The notes beneath the pieces are model-generated. The model ran no database searches. It saw nothing but the letters and a program-made list of their open reading frames with translations, and had not been told where the DNA came from. A DNA stretch of 64,000 bases from Chryseobacterium sp. 39-10 (GTDB taxonomy: Bacteria; Bacteroidota; Bacteroidia; Flavobacteriales; Weeksellaceae). Location of the stretch: contig MKTK01000013.1 in NCBI GenBank assembly GCA_001898255.1, positions 6,724-70,723 of the forward strand, given 5' to 3'. A program made the position numbers and the translations under genes. Below are positions 44,452 to 54,195 of the stretch, piece by piece. Position 1 is the first letter of the stretch. The number at the start of each line of letters is the position of its first letter.

Positions 44452-45594
44452 TTATTTTACCATAATTACAAGCAAGTAGGTAATTCCTGCAACAATGGCA
44501 GAAATAGGAATGGTAAGTACCCACGCCCACAATAAGCTGACGGTAATTCCCCAACGCACTGCTGAAATCCTTTTGGTTAACCCTACCCCAATTATAGCAC
44601 CAGTAATGGTATGGGTGGTAGAAACCGGAATCCCGAAATGTTCGGTTAAAAATAGTGTAATGGCACCTGCTGTTTCTGCACTTACGCCTTCCAGTGGCGT
44701 TACTTTGGTAATTCTGGTACCCATGGTTTTCACGATTTTCCAACCCCCACTCATGGTTCCCAAAGCAATCATTAAGAAAGAGGTAAAGGGCACCCAGTAG
44801 TAATGTTCTACAAAATAAGTGAACTGGTGCGTACCATCCATTGCCAAATAAACAGGATCATGCAACATTTCCACATGATAGAAAATAACAGCTGCACCGA
44901 TAATACCCATTACTTTTTGTGCATCGTTGGTCCCATGCCCCAAGCTGAACAGTGCAGAAGAAACCAGCTGCAATCTTTTGAATGCGTGATCTGCTTTTCT
45001 GGGGTTCGATTTACGGGCAATATACACGATCAACAAAGTAATGATCACCGAAATAATCATCCCGATGATGGGCGCGAGGAAGATGAAGAGGAAAATGGGA
45101 ATCACCTTATCATACTTCACCACATCCTGCGTTAGTAGCTGTTTTATGGCAAGATGAACTTTATCATAAATACCCAAATCGGGTTGTGCCAAAGCGACGG
45201 CATGATAGTCGGAAACCAATGCATACATCAGTGCTGCACCCAAAAACCCACCAATTAAGGTGTGTGAGGATGAAGAGGGAATCCCAAACCACCAGGTGAG
45301 AAGATTCCAGCCAATAGCGGCAATTAAACCGGCAAGAATAACCTCTAAGTTAATAAAATTCTCGTTCACCGATTTGGCAATCGTATTACCAATTTTAAAT
45401 TCCCCAATGACAAACGCAGCGAGGAAAAACGCGGCAAAATTCCACAATGCAGCCCAAAGAACTGCCTGAAAAGGGGTTAACACTTTGGTGGAAACAATAG
45501 TCGCAATTGAGTTCGCAGCATCATGAAACCCGTTGATATAATCGAATATTAATGCTAAAACAATAATAACGACCAACAATATAGGAAGATCCAT
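44452..45594 (-). CDS. Low-affinity inorganic phosphate transporter, PiT family
   Basis: A 380-residue phosphate/cation symporter with about ten membrane helices in two inverted halves. Each half carries the PiT signature: FDYINGFHDAANSIATIVSTK near 17-37 and LGHGTNDAQKVMGII near 208-222, and GIPVSSTHT-like motifs in GIPSSSSHTLIGG and GIPVSTTHTITGA. It starts 28 bp after the DUF47 gene. Confidence 0.94.
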   Translation of the reverse strand: MDLPILLVVIIVLALIFDYINGFHDAANSIATIVSTKVLTPFQAVLWAALWNFAAFFLAAFVIGEFKIGNTIAKSVNENFINLEVILAGLIAAIGWNLLTWWFGIPSSSSHTLIGGFLGAALMYALVSDYHAVALAQPDLGIYDKVHLAIKQLLTQDVVKYDKVIPIFLFIFLAPIIGMIISVIITLLIVYIARKSNPRKADHAFKRLQLVSSALFSLGHGTNDAQKVMGIIGAAVIFYHVEMLHDPVYLAMDGTHQFTYFVEHYYWVPFTSFLMIALGTMSGGWKIVKTMGTRITKVTPLEGVSAETAGAITLFLTEHFGIPVSTTHTITGAIIGVGLTKRISAVRWGITVSLLWAWVLTIPISAIVAGITYLLVIMVK

Positions 45595-45622
45595 TCTTTA
45601 ATATTTATTGATGATGAATAGA

Positions 45623-46261
45623 TTAAGCGTATTTTATAACGATGTTTTCAATCGTGTTGGCCACATCTTCAGCTTTATCCGTTACCGTTTCAAGATATTC
45701 AAGTACAGATTTTATTTTAATGATATTGATAGCATCCTCGGTTTCGAAAAGTTTCACAATGGCCTGGCTCAGCACATCATCTGCAATATTTTCGTAAGAG
45801 TTAATCTTGATGCAAGATTCTTTTACTTCTTTAGGATTTTTAAAATCTTTCATGTTGGCAATTGCGTTTTCAATTTCAACACAAGACTTGTAAATAAGCA
45901 GGGTAAACTCGGTGTACGCAGGATTCACCGGTGCTTTGTAAAGATAAATGTATTTGGCAGAAGCGTACATGTAGTCCGCAATATCATCCAACCCACTTGC
46001 CAAGTAACTGATATCTTCTCTATCGAACGGAGTAATGAAATTTTCACCTAACTGCACGAATATTTCATGGGTTAAATCGTCGAGTTTGTGTTCATAATCG
46101 CTCATATCTTTCAGCATCGTATCGTCGTTGATGTCAAAATCCATTAAAGCCTCGTGAAACTCTTTCGACATCGCGGTTAAAGATTGTGCAACTTTTTCAA
46201 ACAATACAAAAAACACTTTGTCCTTTGGCTGGAATGCTTTAAAAATATTTCCGATTCCCAT
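45623..46261 (-). CDS. DUF47/PhoU-like phosphate transport accessory protein
   Basis: A 212-residue all-helical protein of the DUF47 (TIGR00153) family, structurally like PhoU. Helices contain the ExxxD metal-binding patterns, for example EHKLDDLTHEIF and the DREDISYLASGLDDIADYM stretch. It always pairs with PiT transporters and probably regulates uptake of phosphate. It leads the two-gene operon here. Confidence 0.93.
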   Translation of the reverse strand: MGIGNIFKAFQPKDKVFFVLFEKVAQSLTAMSKEFHEALMDFDINDDTMLKDMSDYEHKLDDLTHEIFVQLGENFITPFDREDISYLASGLDDIADYMYASAKYIYLYKAPVNPAYTEFTLLIYKSCVEIENAIANMKDFKNPKEVKESCIKINSYENIADDVLSQAIVKLFETEDAINIIKIKSVLEYLETVTDKAEDVANTIENIVIKYA

Positions 46262-46362
46262 GATATTTTCTTTAAAAATTAGTGCTGCAAATTTCCGAAA
46301 AACTCCTCCTAAAATTTTCGATTATATATTAAGTTTTGTTAACATTGCTACCAGTTATCGAC

Positions 46363-46394
46363 AAAAAAATCAGCCCCACAATAGTAGTGCTGAT
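46363..46394 (-). terminator. Likely terminator of the DeaD helicase gene
   Basis: On the minus strand ATCAGC pairs with GCTGAT around an internal loop (further GTG/CAC pairing possible) and a run of seven T follows. It is imperfect but correctly placed 28 bp after the stop. Confidence 0.55.
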
Positions 46395-46421
46395 CGTTAT
46401 TTTTTATGCTTTCAAAGTGGA

Positions 46422-48110
46422 TTAATTGGCCACTTCTGCCCGCATTTCTTTTCCTTTGAATTTGATGCTTGGTAACCCTCTCAAAACGTCGTCTTTAAAT
46501 GATTTTTCCACCTCAAAAAATGAAAATTTCTCCATGATTTCGATTTCGCCGATATCCGGACGTTTCTTCGATTTCGATTTAGAAGTTGCTTTATTGATGA
46601 TGTCGAGCATATCCACTTTTTTCAGCTGATCTCTTTTACCAAGATTAAAGAAGAATCTCACCATATCTTCGCTGTTACGACGTGGTTTTCTCTCGCGTCC
46701 ACCGTCTCTTTCACGGCGATCACCGCGTCTGCCGTCACGATCACGATCTCTCCTATCTCTTCGGCTTTCTCGACCTTCGTCATTGTTAAACTTTTGCTCT
46801 GCCAAATCGTTTTTGTCTTTGTAATAAAGCGCCAAATCCCTCAATTGAAATTGCAATAGCTTGTGTACCAATTCTTCTTTGCTAAACGCTGAAAGATCTG
46901 GAATCAGTTTATTATCAAACTCGAAGAAGTCTTCATGTTCGGTCAATAATTTTTCAAAAACGCCACCTACTTGTGCTTTAATGATTTCTTGCCCGGTCGG
47001 AATTTTCTTTTCATTGATATCAATCTTTGTGGCAAGCTTAATCTGTTTAAGCTTTCTGGATTCTTCAGGTTTAATAAGTGCCATCGAAATTCCATCCTTC
47101 CCAGCACGTCCGGTTCTTCCGCTGCGGTGTACAAAAACTTCAGGATCGTCGGGTAGCGAAAAATGAATAACGTGGGTTAAGGAATTTACATCCAAACCTC
47201 TTGCAGCCACATCGGTTGCTACTAAGATATCAATATTCTTTAACCTGAATTTCTTCATCACGGTATCGCGTTGCGCTTGGCTTAAATCTCCGTGTAAAGC
47301 GTCCGCTGCATAACCATTCTGCATCAGAAAATCGGCCACTTCTTGAGTTTCCATTCTGGTTCTGCAGAAAATGATGGAATATTGATTAGGATTATCATCG
47401 ATCAAACGTTTTAGCGCTTCTTTTTTCTGGCGATAACCAACGACGTAATACTCGTGTTTAATATTCTTCTTCACCTCGTTAATAGAACCTACAGAAATTC
47501 GGTGAGGGTTGGTAAGGTAATTTCTGGAAATACGTTCCACCTCCTTGTTCATCGTAGCCGAGAAAAGAAAAGTTTGTTTCGTATCGGGTGTTTCGCGCAA
47601 AATTGTTTCTAAATCATCCTTGAAACCCATGGAAAGCATTTCATCAGCTTCATCCAAAACCAACCAATGAATTTCTGAAAAATCCAATGCTTTTCTGTTG
47701 ATCAAATCGATAACACGACCCGGCGTACCCACAATAATTTGAGGTTTCTCGCGCAGTGAGCGAATTTGGTCGGTAATACTGCTGCCACCATAAACCGCAG
47801 TGGTTTTGATGTTGGGTAGGTATTTCGAATAATTTTTAATGTCTTTGGTAATCTGCAAACAAAGTTCTCTTGTTGGGCACAGCACCAATAATTGGATTTT
47901 GCGACTCCCGTCGTCAATCATATCCAAAATCGGAAGCGAAAATGCTGCTGTTTTGCCTGTTCCTGTTTGCGCAAGTGCGATGAGATCGCGAATATCTGTA
48001 GAGATAAAAGGAATAGTCTGTTTTTGGATTTCTGTTGGGCTCACAAAGCCCAGTTCGCCAACTGCCTTCAAAATTTCAGGACTTAAGCTGGTCTCCGTAA
48101 ATAAATTCAT
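46422..48110 (-). CDS. deaD: DEAD-box RNA helicase DeaD/CsdA with DbpA-type RNA-binding domain
   Basis: A 562-residue RNA helicase. Motif I AQTGTGKT is at 47-54, DEAD follows near 153, and the SAT and HRSGRTGRAG motifs are present. After about 430 comes a run of RD/RG repeats (RRDRRDRDRDGRR), then a DbpA-like RNA-binding domain of about 75 residues up to the end. DeaD proteins help ribosome assembly and cold growth. A TATCTTTG box lies 27 bp upstream. It is a separate paralogue from the helicase at 40290. Confidence 0.94.
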   Translation of the reverse strand: MNLFTETSLSPEILKAVGELGFVSPTEIQKQTIPFISTDIRDLIALAQTGTGKTAAFSLPILDMIDDGSRKIQLLVLCPTRELCLQITKDIKNYSKYLPNIKTTAVYGGSSITDQIRSLREKPQIIVGTPGRVIDLINRKALDFSEIHWLVLDEADEMLSMGFKDDLETILRETPDTKQTFLFSATMNKEVERISRNYLTNPHRISVGSINEVKKNIKHEYYVVGYRQKKEALKRLIDDNPNQYSIIFCRTRMETQEVADFLMQNGYAADALHGDLSQAQRDTVMKKFRLKNIDILVATDVAARGLDVNSLTHVIHFSLPDDPEVFVHRSGRTGRAGKDGISMALIKPEESRKLKQIKLATKIDINEKKIPTGQEIIKAQVGGVFEKLLTEHEDFFEFDNKLIPDLSAFSKEELVHKLLQFQLRDLALYYKDKNDLAEQKFNNDEGRESRRDRRDRDRDGRRGDRRERDGGRERKPRRNSEDMVRFFFNLGKRDQLKKVDMLDIINKATSKSKSKKRPDIGEIEIMEKFSFFEVEKSFKDDVLRGLPSIKFKGKEMRAEVAN

Positions 48111-48136
48111 GTAAATGATCGTCTATAATTCGTCGG

Positions 48137-48144
48137 CAAAGATA
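48137..48144 (-). promoter_or_regulatory. -7 element of deaD
   Basis: TATCTTTG on the minus strand, 26 bp before the ATG at 48110. Confidence 0.6.
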
Positions 48145-48232
48145 CGTTTTTTATTTTTGATAAAAAAATGAGCTTTTTATTAATTTTTTGTTAAAGCAGA
48201 AAATTCGATACTTCTGCACGTATTGTTTTTGC

Positions 48233-48240
48233 TAACTTTG
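48233..48240 (+). promoter_or_regulatory. -7 element of the DUF2461 gene
   Basis: TAACTTTG, 16 bp before the ATG at 48257; divergent from the deaD promoter. Confidence 0.55.
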
Positions 48241-48256
48241 ATTAAAAGATTAAAAA

Positions 48257-48922
48257 ATGCACACCACCATTAAAAATACAACGCTACAGTTTCTTAGAGA
48301 CATCGAGAAAAACAATAACCGGGAATGGTTTAACCAAAACAAAGAACGTTATACCGATGCACAAATCAATGTACTTTCTTTTGTGGAAGATTTAATTCTT
48401 GAAATGGGAAAATTCGATGAAGAAATCTTAAAATTAGATGCTAAAAAATCCCTCTTCCGCATTTATCGTGACGCTCGTTTTTCGCACAACAAAGATCCTT
48501 ATAAAACCAACTTCGGAAGCAGTTTAGGCATCGGGAAAGGCAGCCAAAAGGCCGGCTATTATCTGCATATTGAACCGGGAAAATCCTTTTTGGCAGGAGG
48601 AATTTACATGCCCGAATCTTCTGTATTGAAAGAAATCCGAAAAGAAATATCGATGAATAGTAAGGAGTTTTTAAAAATACTGGATGCAAAAAGCTTTAGA
48701 AACAACTTTCGCGGGTTGAGTGTAGAAGGAAAACTAAAGCGCGTACCTAACGGCTTTGAAAAAGACGATCCCATGGCAGAATTTCTGAAACTGAAAAACT
48801 TTATCGTCATCCATCCTGTTGCTGATGCAGATTTGGCGGAACCGCATGTATGCAAAATTTTCGCAAAAATCTATCATGCGATGCAACCACTGAATAATTT
48901 TTTGAATGCACCATTTCTTTAA
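48257..48922 (+). CDS. DUF2461 family protein
   Basis: A 221-residue cytosolic protein of the DUF2461/TIGR02453 family. The family pattern is seen in FLRDIEKNNNREWFNQNKERY near the N-terminus, RIYRDARFSHNKDPYKTNFG near 70, and a GGIYMPE block near 115. The function is not established in any organism I know of. It stands alone with its own promoter. Confidence 0.9.
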   Translation: MHTTIKNTTLQFLRDIEKNNNREWFNQNKERYTDAQINVLSFVEDLILEMGKFDEEILKLDAKKSLFRIYRDARFSHNKDPYKTNFGSSLGIGKGSQKAGYYLHIEPGKSFLAGGIYMPESSVLKEIRKEISMNSKEFLKILDAKSFRNNFRGLSVEGKLKRVPNGFEKDDPMAEFLKLKNFIVIHPVADADLAEPHVCKIFAKIYHAMQPLNNFLNAPFL

Positions 48923-49018
48923 TCGACGTTATACATATCATTAATTCCTGTAAAACTGGCTAAAAAATAGTCATTTCGTAATTCCTTTTGGTTTTAACAT
49001 TATTTTAACATAATTTTC

Positions 49019-49026
49019 TATCTTTG
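49019..49026 (+). promoter_or_regulatory. -7 element of the fkbM-flippase operon
   Basis: TATCTTTG, 22 bp before the ATG at 49049. Confidence 0.55.
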
Positions 49027-49048
49027 TCGTTCGAAAATAAAATCGTTG

Positions 49049-49858
49049 ATGTCAATTTATCAAATCATTGCCGAAAAACTACAGTACATTGCACCAGAAT
49101 TTTATAAGGAACGATTTTTCAAATCCCTTAGAAAACCCTTATCACAGGGCTTTAAGCAAAAAAACACAGAACCTGAACTTTTCTGGATCAAGGATTTTTT
49201 GAGCGATGACGCTGTTTTTTTCGACATTGGTGCCAATGTGGGCGCTTATCTATTTCAGCTCGAAAAGAAGTTAAAACCTCAGCATATCGTCGCTTTTGAA
49301 CCGAACAAAGACCTCTACCAACGACTCAAAAGGATTTTTCCCTTAATCAACATTTATCCACTTGCAATTTCTGATGAAAACACAATGGCAGAATTTAAAA
49401 TCCCTGTCATTAACGGTAAGCGCTATCATTCCAGAGGTACGCTGCAAGTCGGTTTTCTGGAAGAAGGAGAAAGCAAACAGCTGACCCAAAAGGTAAAAGT
49501 GATGAAACTGGACGACTGGGCAGGCCTTGAAAGTACAGACAGAATTGATTTTATCAAAATTGATGTGGAAGGAAACGAGATGCAGACGCTGCGTGGTGCA
49601 AAAAAAGTCATTGCCAAATTTTCGCCCGTACTGATGGTGGAAATGGAACAGCGACATCACGAAAAACCTCTGTATGAGCTGGTTTCAGAAGTTGAAAGCT
49701 GGGGATATGCTGCGCATTTCCTCCATCGTGAAACGATGCAGTTGCAACCCGTAAACAACCACTTGCTCGAAAACCAAAACAAAAACACAATGACCGATAA
49801 ACAACAGTATATCAATAACATCATCTTTATTCCTCATCCCAAGAAAACGAACGGATAA
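49049..49858 (+). CDS. FkbM family methyltransferase
   Basis: A 269-residue SAM-dependent methyltransferase. The glycine motif FFDIGANVGAYLF around 63-75, FEPNKDLYQRLK near 94 and IDFIKIDVEGNE near 168 are the FkbM signatures. Such enzymes O-methylate sugars or other surface glycan groups. A TTG one codon upstream (49046) is possible, but ATG is preferred. The stop overlaps the flippase start by one base (TAATG), so both belong to one glycan-export unit. Confidence 0.9.
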   Translation: MSIYQIIAEKLQYIAPEFYKERFFKSLRKPLSQGFKQKNTEPELFWIKDFLSDDAVFFDIGANVGAYLFQLEKKLKPQHIVAFEPNKDLYQRLKRIFPLINIYPLAISDENTMAEFKIPVINGKRYHSRGTLQVGFLEEGESKQLTQKVKVMKLDDWAGLESTDRIDFIKIDVEGNEMQTLRGAKKVIAKFSPVLMVEMEQRHHEKPLYELVSEVESWGYAAHFLHRETMQLQPVNNHLLENQNKNTMTDKQQYINNIIFIPHPKKTNG

Positions 49859-51336
49859 TGAGTGTAGTAGCGCGACAAGGATTCAAATATTCACTAATCG
49901 GTTATTTCGGCTTTCTGCTCGGAACCTTTTCGGCGATTTTCATTTTCCCGCGCGACATGGAGTTCTATGGAAAACTTCGCTATATTATGCCCACTGCGGA
50001 AATGCTGCTGCCCATTGTGGTTTTTGGGCTGTCATTTTCGAACGTCAAGTTTTTTCATCAAACCCAAAAGGACAATAAAAACCAGAATTTCCTGAGTTTA
50101 TCATTGCTCGGCGTAACAGTTAATTTTGTGCTCTTCACCGCAATTTTCATTTTATTTTTCACCCTTTTTCCACAATTTAAAACCCTGGAAATATGGAAGA
50201 TGAAGCGGTTAATCCTTCCATTGATCTTAATTTTGGCGCTTTCTGCAGTCTTTAACAAATACATTTCAAATTACAAGCGGATCGTCGTTCCCAATATCTT
50301 CGAAAATCTTTTCCCGAAAATCGCCAATTTAGGTGCCTTTTGCCTGTTTTTCTTCTTGGGTGTCTCCGAGAAAGGATCTTTTGCTTTTTTCTTCGGCGTT
50401 TTTGTAATTTCGTTCTTGGGCTATATTTTTTATGCCAACCGACTGGAAAAACTCAAGCCCGACTTCAATACCGATTATCTAAAAAAAGATCAGCTCTGGA
50501 AAGAGGTATTGAGCTACAGCTTCTTCGGATTCCTCGGAAATATTGGGAATTACATTGCTTTTCGGGTAGACAATTTTATGATTGGTGAATTCCTCAACTT
50601 TGAAGAAAATGGGGTCTACAGCATTATACTTTCGATACTTTCATTCATCATGATTCCTCAAATGGGACTTTCTAACATTTCGGCGCCCATCATCAATAAA
50701 ACCATTGCAGAAGGAGATTTTGAGGAGCTTGATCGGTTTCACAAAAAAACTTCACTCAGCTTGTTTTTCCTCGGCTCACTCCTGTTTGCCTGTATTTTGG
50801 TCGGTTTCCCCTATTTGTGCGACTATATCAAAAATGGTGAACAACTTCGACAGGCAGAACCTGTGGTCTGGATTTTGGGTTTTGCCATGCTTTTCGACCT
50901 GGCAACCGGCTTCAACGGGCACATCATTTCGCTCTCCAAGTATTATCGCTTTAACATAGTGGTGATGCTTTTTCTGGCGTTTACCACCATTAGTCTCAAC
51001 TGGATTTTCCTCACCAAAACCCATCTCGGGATTATAGGAATTGCAATGGCCACGGCGATTTCGCTGACGTTGTTCAACGTCATTAAAATCCTTTTTAATT
51101 ATGTAAAATTCAAAGTTTCACCGCTGAGTATTGAGATGATTTATGCCGCGATTATCTCGACAGTGGCTATCACCTTAGCTGTGATTTTGCCAGATTTCAA
51201 AAGCAGTTGGATGAATTTACTGTTTAAACCAACGCTGGTTCTGTTGATTATTTTTACCGGAAACTACTTCATGAAGATTTTTCCCGTAGAAGACTATCTT
51301 AACCGTAAATTTTTCAGAAGTTTATTCAAATTTTAA
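49858..51336 (+). CDS. Polysaccharide flippase (Wzx/MATE-like)
   Basis: A 492-residue membrane protein with about 14 helices, of the MOP/oligosaccharide flippase family (Polysacc_synt type). It would move lipid-linked glycan units across the inner membrane. Translation is coupled to fkbM by a TAATG overlap. The 3' end overlaps the convergent glycosyltransferase-like gene by 4 bp. No polymerase (Wzy) or ligase is near, so the glycan may be assembled elsewhere. Confidence 0.9.
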   Translation: MSVVARQGFKYSLIGYFGFLLGTFSAIFIFPRDMEFYGKLRYIMPTAEMLLPIVVFGLSFSNVKFFHQTQKDNKNQNFLSLSLLGVTVNFVLFTAIFILFFTLFPQFKTLEIWKMKRLILPLILILALSAVFNKYISNYKRIVVPNIFENLFPKIANLGAFCLFFFLGVSEKGSFAFFFGVFVISFLGYIFYANRLEKLKPDFNTDYLKKDQLWKEVLSYSFFGFLGNIGNYIAFRVDNFMIGEFLNFEENGVYSIILSILSFIMIPQMGLSNISAPIINKTIAEGDFEELDRFHKKTSLSLFFLGSLLFACILVGFPYLCDYIKNGEQLRQAEPVVWILGFAMLFDLATGFNGHIISLSKYYRFNIVVMLFLAFTTISLNWIFLTKTHLGIIGIAMATAISLTLFNVIKILFNYVKFKVSPLSIEMIYAAIISTVAITLAVILPDFKSSWMNLLFKPTLVLLIIFTGNYFMKIFPVEDYLNRKFFRSLFKF

Positions 51337-52394
51337 AGCAAACTTTTCAACACGTTTTCAAGCTTTTTCCTAACGTTTTCTTTATTAAATTCTTGCTGAA
51401 AATCGTATCTACTTTCATTTTTAAAATAGAAAACATCATCGTCCTGATCATTGATAACAAAAGGATATCCGGTAGAAATACCTTGCGGGAAAAAAGCCAT
51501 TTTGCCATACCGGATGGCATCACCGATGTTGCCCGACATTTTCGTGGAACCATAGCTTTCGGAATGGTTGAAAAATTCCGTCCGAAGCTGAACAGGACAC
51601 CATAAAACATGTGCTTCCTTCATCCACTCCTCATATTGATTCTGAGGAACTTTCTCTTCAAAAAAAACGATGTCGAAAAATTTTAATTCGCTGCGCAAAT
51701 CCTTCAACCATACTAATTCTTCCCCTTTTGCCTTGCCGAGAAACACAATTTGAAAGTTCCGGTTTTCCATGGTTGAATGGCCTGATTTCAAATCGTTATC
51801 TGCCTTCTTTAAACGTTGGATCACTGAAAAATAATCGCGCCTCTGCTGGGAAACCGTTCCGGGAATTACGATTGTAAAATGTTCAGTAGTATCACTTTCG
51901 TTCGAATGATTAAAAAAAACCGGAAGAAATACAAACTGCCTATTCGCCAAATATGGATCCAAAACAGCGAGATGATGCGCATTTCGGAAGACCCTTGGCG
52001 CAAGCAGCAAACCTTCTTTCAACAATAACTTTAGGCGGTACTGAAAGTCTTTTTTAAAAACGCTTTGCAGCAACTGCCATTTCGAAAGTTTCAAAAAGTT
52101 AAGATTATGCACGATAATCACTGCATTGGTGCGACAACATATTTTATTAAATACAGCAAAATTACGATGAACCGTCCCGATGATCAACAAATCGTATGGG
52201 CGTAGCTGAAGCTGCCGATCAATCGTCGCAAAACTAGACAAAGAAATGGAGGAATTGCTTTTATCAATTTGCTTATGAATTCTTTCAGAAAAAAAATAAT
52301 CTACCTCAAATTCCTGAGAATCATCCATTAGCTCCATAAAGTTGGCTGCAATCTCGGCATGCGTATCGAGTTCTACATAAGCTATTTTCTTCAT
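51333..52394 (-). CDS. Glycosyltransferase-like protein, GT-B type, putative
   Basis: A 353-residue soluble protein. The first half has a Rossmann-like arrangement (start KKIAYVELDTHAEIA, then LLIIGTVHRN, VIIVHNLNF). The second half carries FTIVIPGTVSQQRRDYFSVI, a QIVFLGKAKG strand-loop, and a KMSGNIGDAIRYGKMAFFPQG stretch, the pattern of a GT-B nucleotide-binding site. The family is not clear to me. Its place next to the flippase supports glycan work. TATTTTTG lies 34 bp upstream. Confidence 0.65.
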   Translation of the reverse strand: MKKIAYVELDTHAEIAANFMELMDDSQEFEVDYFFSERIHKQIDKSNSSISLSSFATIDRQLQLRPYDLLIIGTVHRNFAVFNKICCRTNAVIIVHNLNFLKLSKWQLLQSVFKKDFQYRLKLLLKEGLLLAPRVFRNAHHLAVLDPYLANRQFVFLPVFFNHSNESDTTEHFTIVIPGTVSQQRRDYFSVIQRLKKADNDLKSGHSTMENRNFQIVFLGKAKGEELVWLKDLRSELKFFDIVFFEEKVPQNQYEEWMKEAHVLWCPVQLRTEFFNHSESYGSTKMSGNIGDAIRYGKMAFFPQGISTGYPFVINDQDDDVFYFKNESRYDFQQEFNKENVRKKLENVLKSLL

Positions 52395-52428
52395 GACCTC
52401 AGTGATTTAAACATCAAAATAATGTATT

Positions 52429-52436
52429 CAAAAATA
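52429..52436 (-). promoter_or_regulatory. -7 element of the glycosyltransferase-like gene at 51333
   Basis: TATTTTTG on the minus strand, 34 bp before the ATG at 52394. Confidence 0.45.
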
Positions 52437-52445
52437 AAAAAATTA

Positions 52446-54128
52446 TTACCGTTTAAACACCGAAACACCATTAGAAAACGTTTCCAGCACTTTTGTATTT
52501 AATATTTCTGTTTCGGGTACAGTCATCAGATTTTGGTTGAGGATCACAAAATCAGCTGATTTTCCCACCTCCAAACTCCCGATCTCTTTTTCCTGAAACG
52601 CCGCTTTAGCTGCCCAAATCGTCATGCCACGAATCGCTTGTTCACGGGTTAATGCGTTCTCTTTCTGAAATCCGTTGGTCGGGAAAAAATGAGCATCTTT
52701 TCGAACCACGGCTGCAAAGAAAGTTTTGAACGGACTGATTTCCTCCACCGGAAAATCGGTCCCCAAGGGAAGCCAACCATTTTGCTTCAGTAAATCTTCG
52801 TAGGCATAAGAAAATTTCAGTCGGTTTTTTCCGAGGCGTTCTTCTGCCCAATACATATCGGAAGTGGCATGAGTGGGCTGTACCGATGGAATAACAGAAT
52901 ATTTTCCAAACAGTGAAAAGTCTTTTGGATTCACGATCTGCGCGTGTTCAATTCTCCACCTGCGGTCATTTTTACCCCCCAAAACCTCACCGTAAATTTT
53001 AAGAATCGTCCGGTTTGCGGAATCTCCGATGGCATGGGTACACATTTGCAAATCGGTATTTTTCAATTTTCGGGCTAAAGTGGCAAAGTGCTCTTCGTCA
53101 CTCAGCAGAAAACCTCTCCAGTTTTTTTTATCGGAATAGTCGTGGATTAAACATGCCCCTCGCGAACCGAGTGCCCCATCGGAATACACTTTAAAACCAC
53201 CTACAGTAACCAAACCGTTGGTGTACCTTCCTTTCTTTATCCATTTTTCGTAATAATCTGGACGATCTTCAAGCAGCGCAAAAATTTTCATTTTCAGGAT
53301 ATTATCGGCCTGTGCTTTTTCCAACAGTGAGAGCGTATGTTCGGTAATTCCGCAATCGTGGAGGGATGTAAGACCATATGAAAAACATTCTTTTTGCAAC
53401 TGACCAAAATAATTCACCGCCATTTCATCGCTGATTGCAGGAATAAACTTCTCTACTAAAAGCATGGCATTATCAACCAAAATACCGCTGAGTTTTCCGT
53501 TCTTCTGTTCAATTTCTCCACCCGAAACTTTAGTATCGAGGGTAACTCCGGCAATATCAAGGGCTTTTTGATTGGCCACTGCGGCATGTCCATCTATTCT
53601 CTTCAAATAAACCGGCCGGTTTGGAAAAAGCTGATCGAGCTTTTCTTTGTTTGGAAACTCTTTACTCACCCAATCGTTTTGATCCCAACTTCTTCCATAC
53701 AGCCATTCCATGGGCGCATTTTTAGAATATTCGACAAGCTTGGTAAGAATTTCATCCCAGGATTTCGTGCCCCAAAGTTCACATTTCCATTGGTCTGTCG
53801 CATAACCCGTGAAATGACAATGCGCGTCGATTAGCCCAGGAAAAACAGCTCTTCCCTTCAGGTTCTGAATGTTTTTTGATTTGAACTTTTTCAGCATCAC
53901 TGAGCTTTTACCTACACCCACAATTTTGCCTTCCGAAATCGCCATGGATTCAGCAACATCAAAATGTTGATTAACGGTATAAATTTTTGCATTATGAATA
54001 ATTAAATCCACATTCTTCTGTGCAGCGCAAATATTGAATAACAGTAGTAAAATTAAACTCATCGACGCCTGAAACGCCGTGCGAGAATTTAAAAATAAAG
54101 GAGTAAATTTTGGAAAGTTGATATTCAT
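52446..54128 (-). CDS. Exported amidohydrolase (YtcJ-like, amidohydrolase 3 family)
   Basis: A 560-residue metal-dependent hydrolase. The N-terminus carries a signal sequence with a longer than usual polar start and a hydrophobic core (MSLILLLLFNICAAQ at 23-37); an internal ATG at 54062 would start just before that core. The barrel contains the HxH metal motif DAHCHFTGY near 98, the KVYSDGALGSRGA block near 315, an HAIGDSANR block and LGTDFPVE near 475. YtcJ/AepA-like enzymes act on N-substituted formamides or acyl groups; the substrate here is unknown. Confidence 0.86.
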   Translation of the reverse strand: MNINFPKFTPLFLNSRTAFQASMSLILLLLFNICAAQKNVDLIIHNAKIYTVNQHFDVAESMAISEGKIVGVGKSSVMLKKFKSKNIQNLKGRAVFPGLIDAHCHFTGYATDQWKCELWGTKSWDEILTKLVEYSKNAPMEWLYGRSWDQNDWVSKEFPNKEKLDQLFPNRPVYLKRIDGHAAVANQKALDIAGVTLDTKVSGGEIEQKNGKLSGILVDNAMLLVEKFIPAISDEMAVNYFGQLQKECFSYGLTSLHDCGITEHTLSLLEKAQADNILKMKIFALLEDRPDYYEKWIKKGRYTNGLVTVGGFKVYSDGALGSRGACLIHDYSDKKNWRGFLLSDEEHFATLARKLKNTDLQMCTHAIGDSANRTILKIYGEVLGGKNDRRWRIEHAQIVNPKDFSLFGKYSVIPSVQPTHATSDMYWAEERLGKNRLKFSYAYEDLLKQNGWLPLGTDFPVEEISPFKTFFAAVVRKDAHFFPTNGFQKENALTREQAIRGMTIWAAKAAFQEKEIGSLEVGKSADFVILNQNLMTVPETEILNTKVLETFSNGVSVFKR

Positions 54129-54195
54129 TTAAAATAAAATAATTGATGAAGTAAAGCCGGTTATCATTCATTTAAAAACAAAAACCGAAAAAATA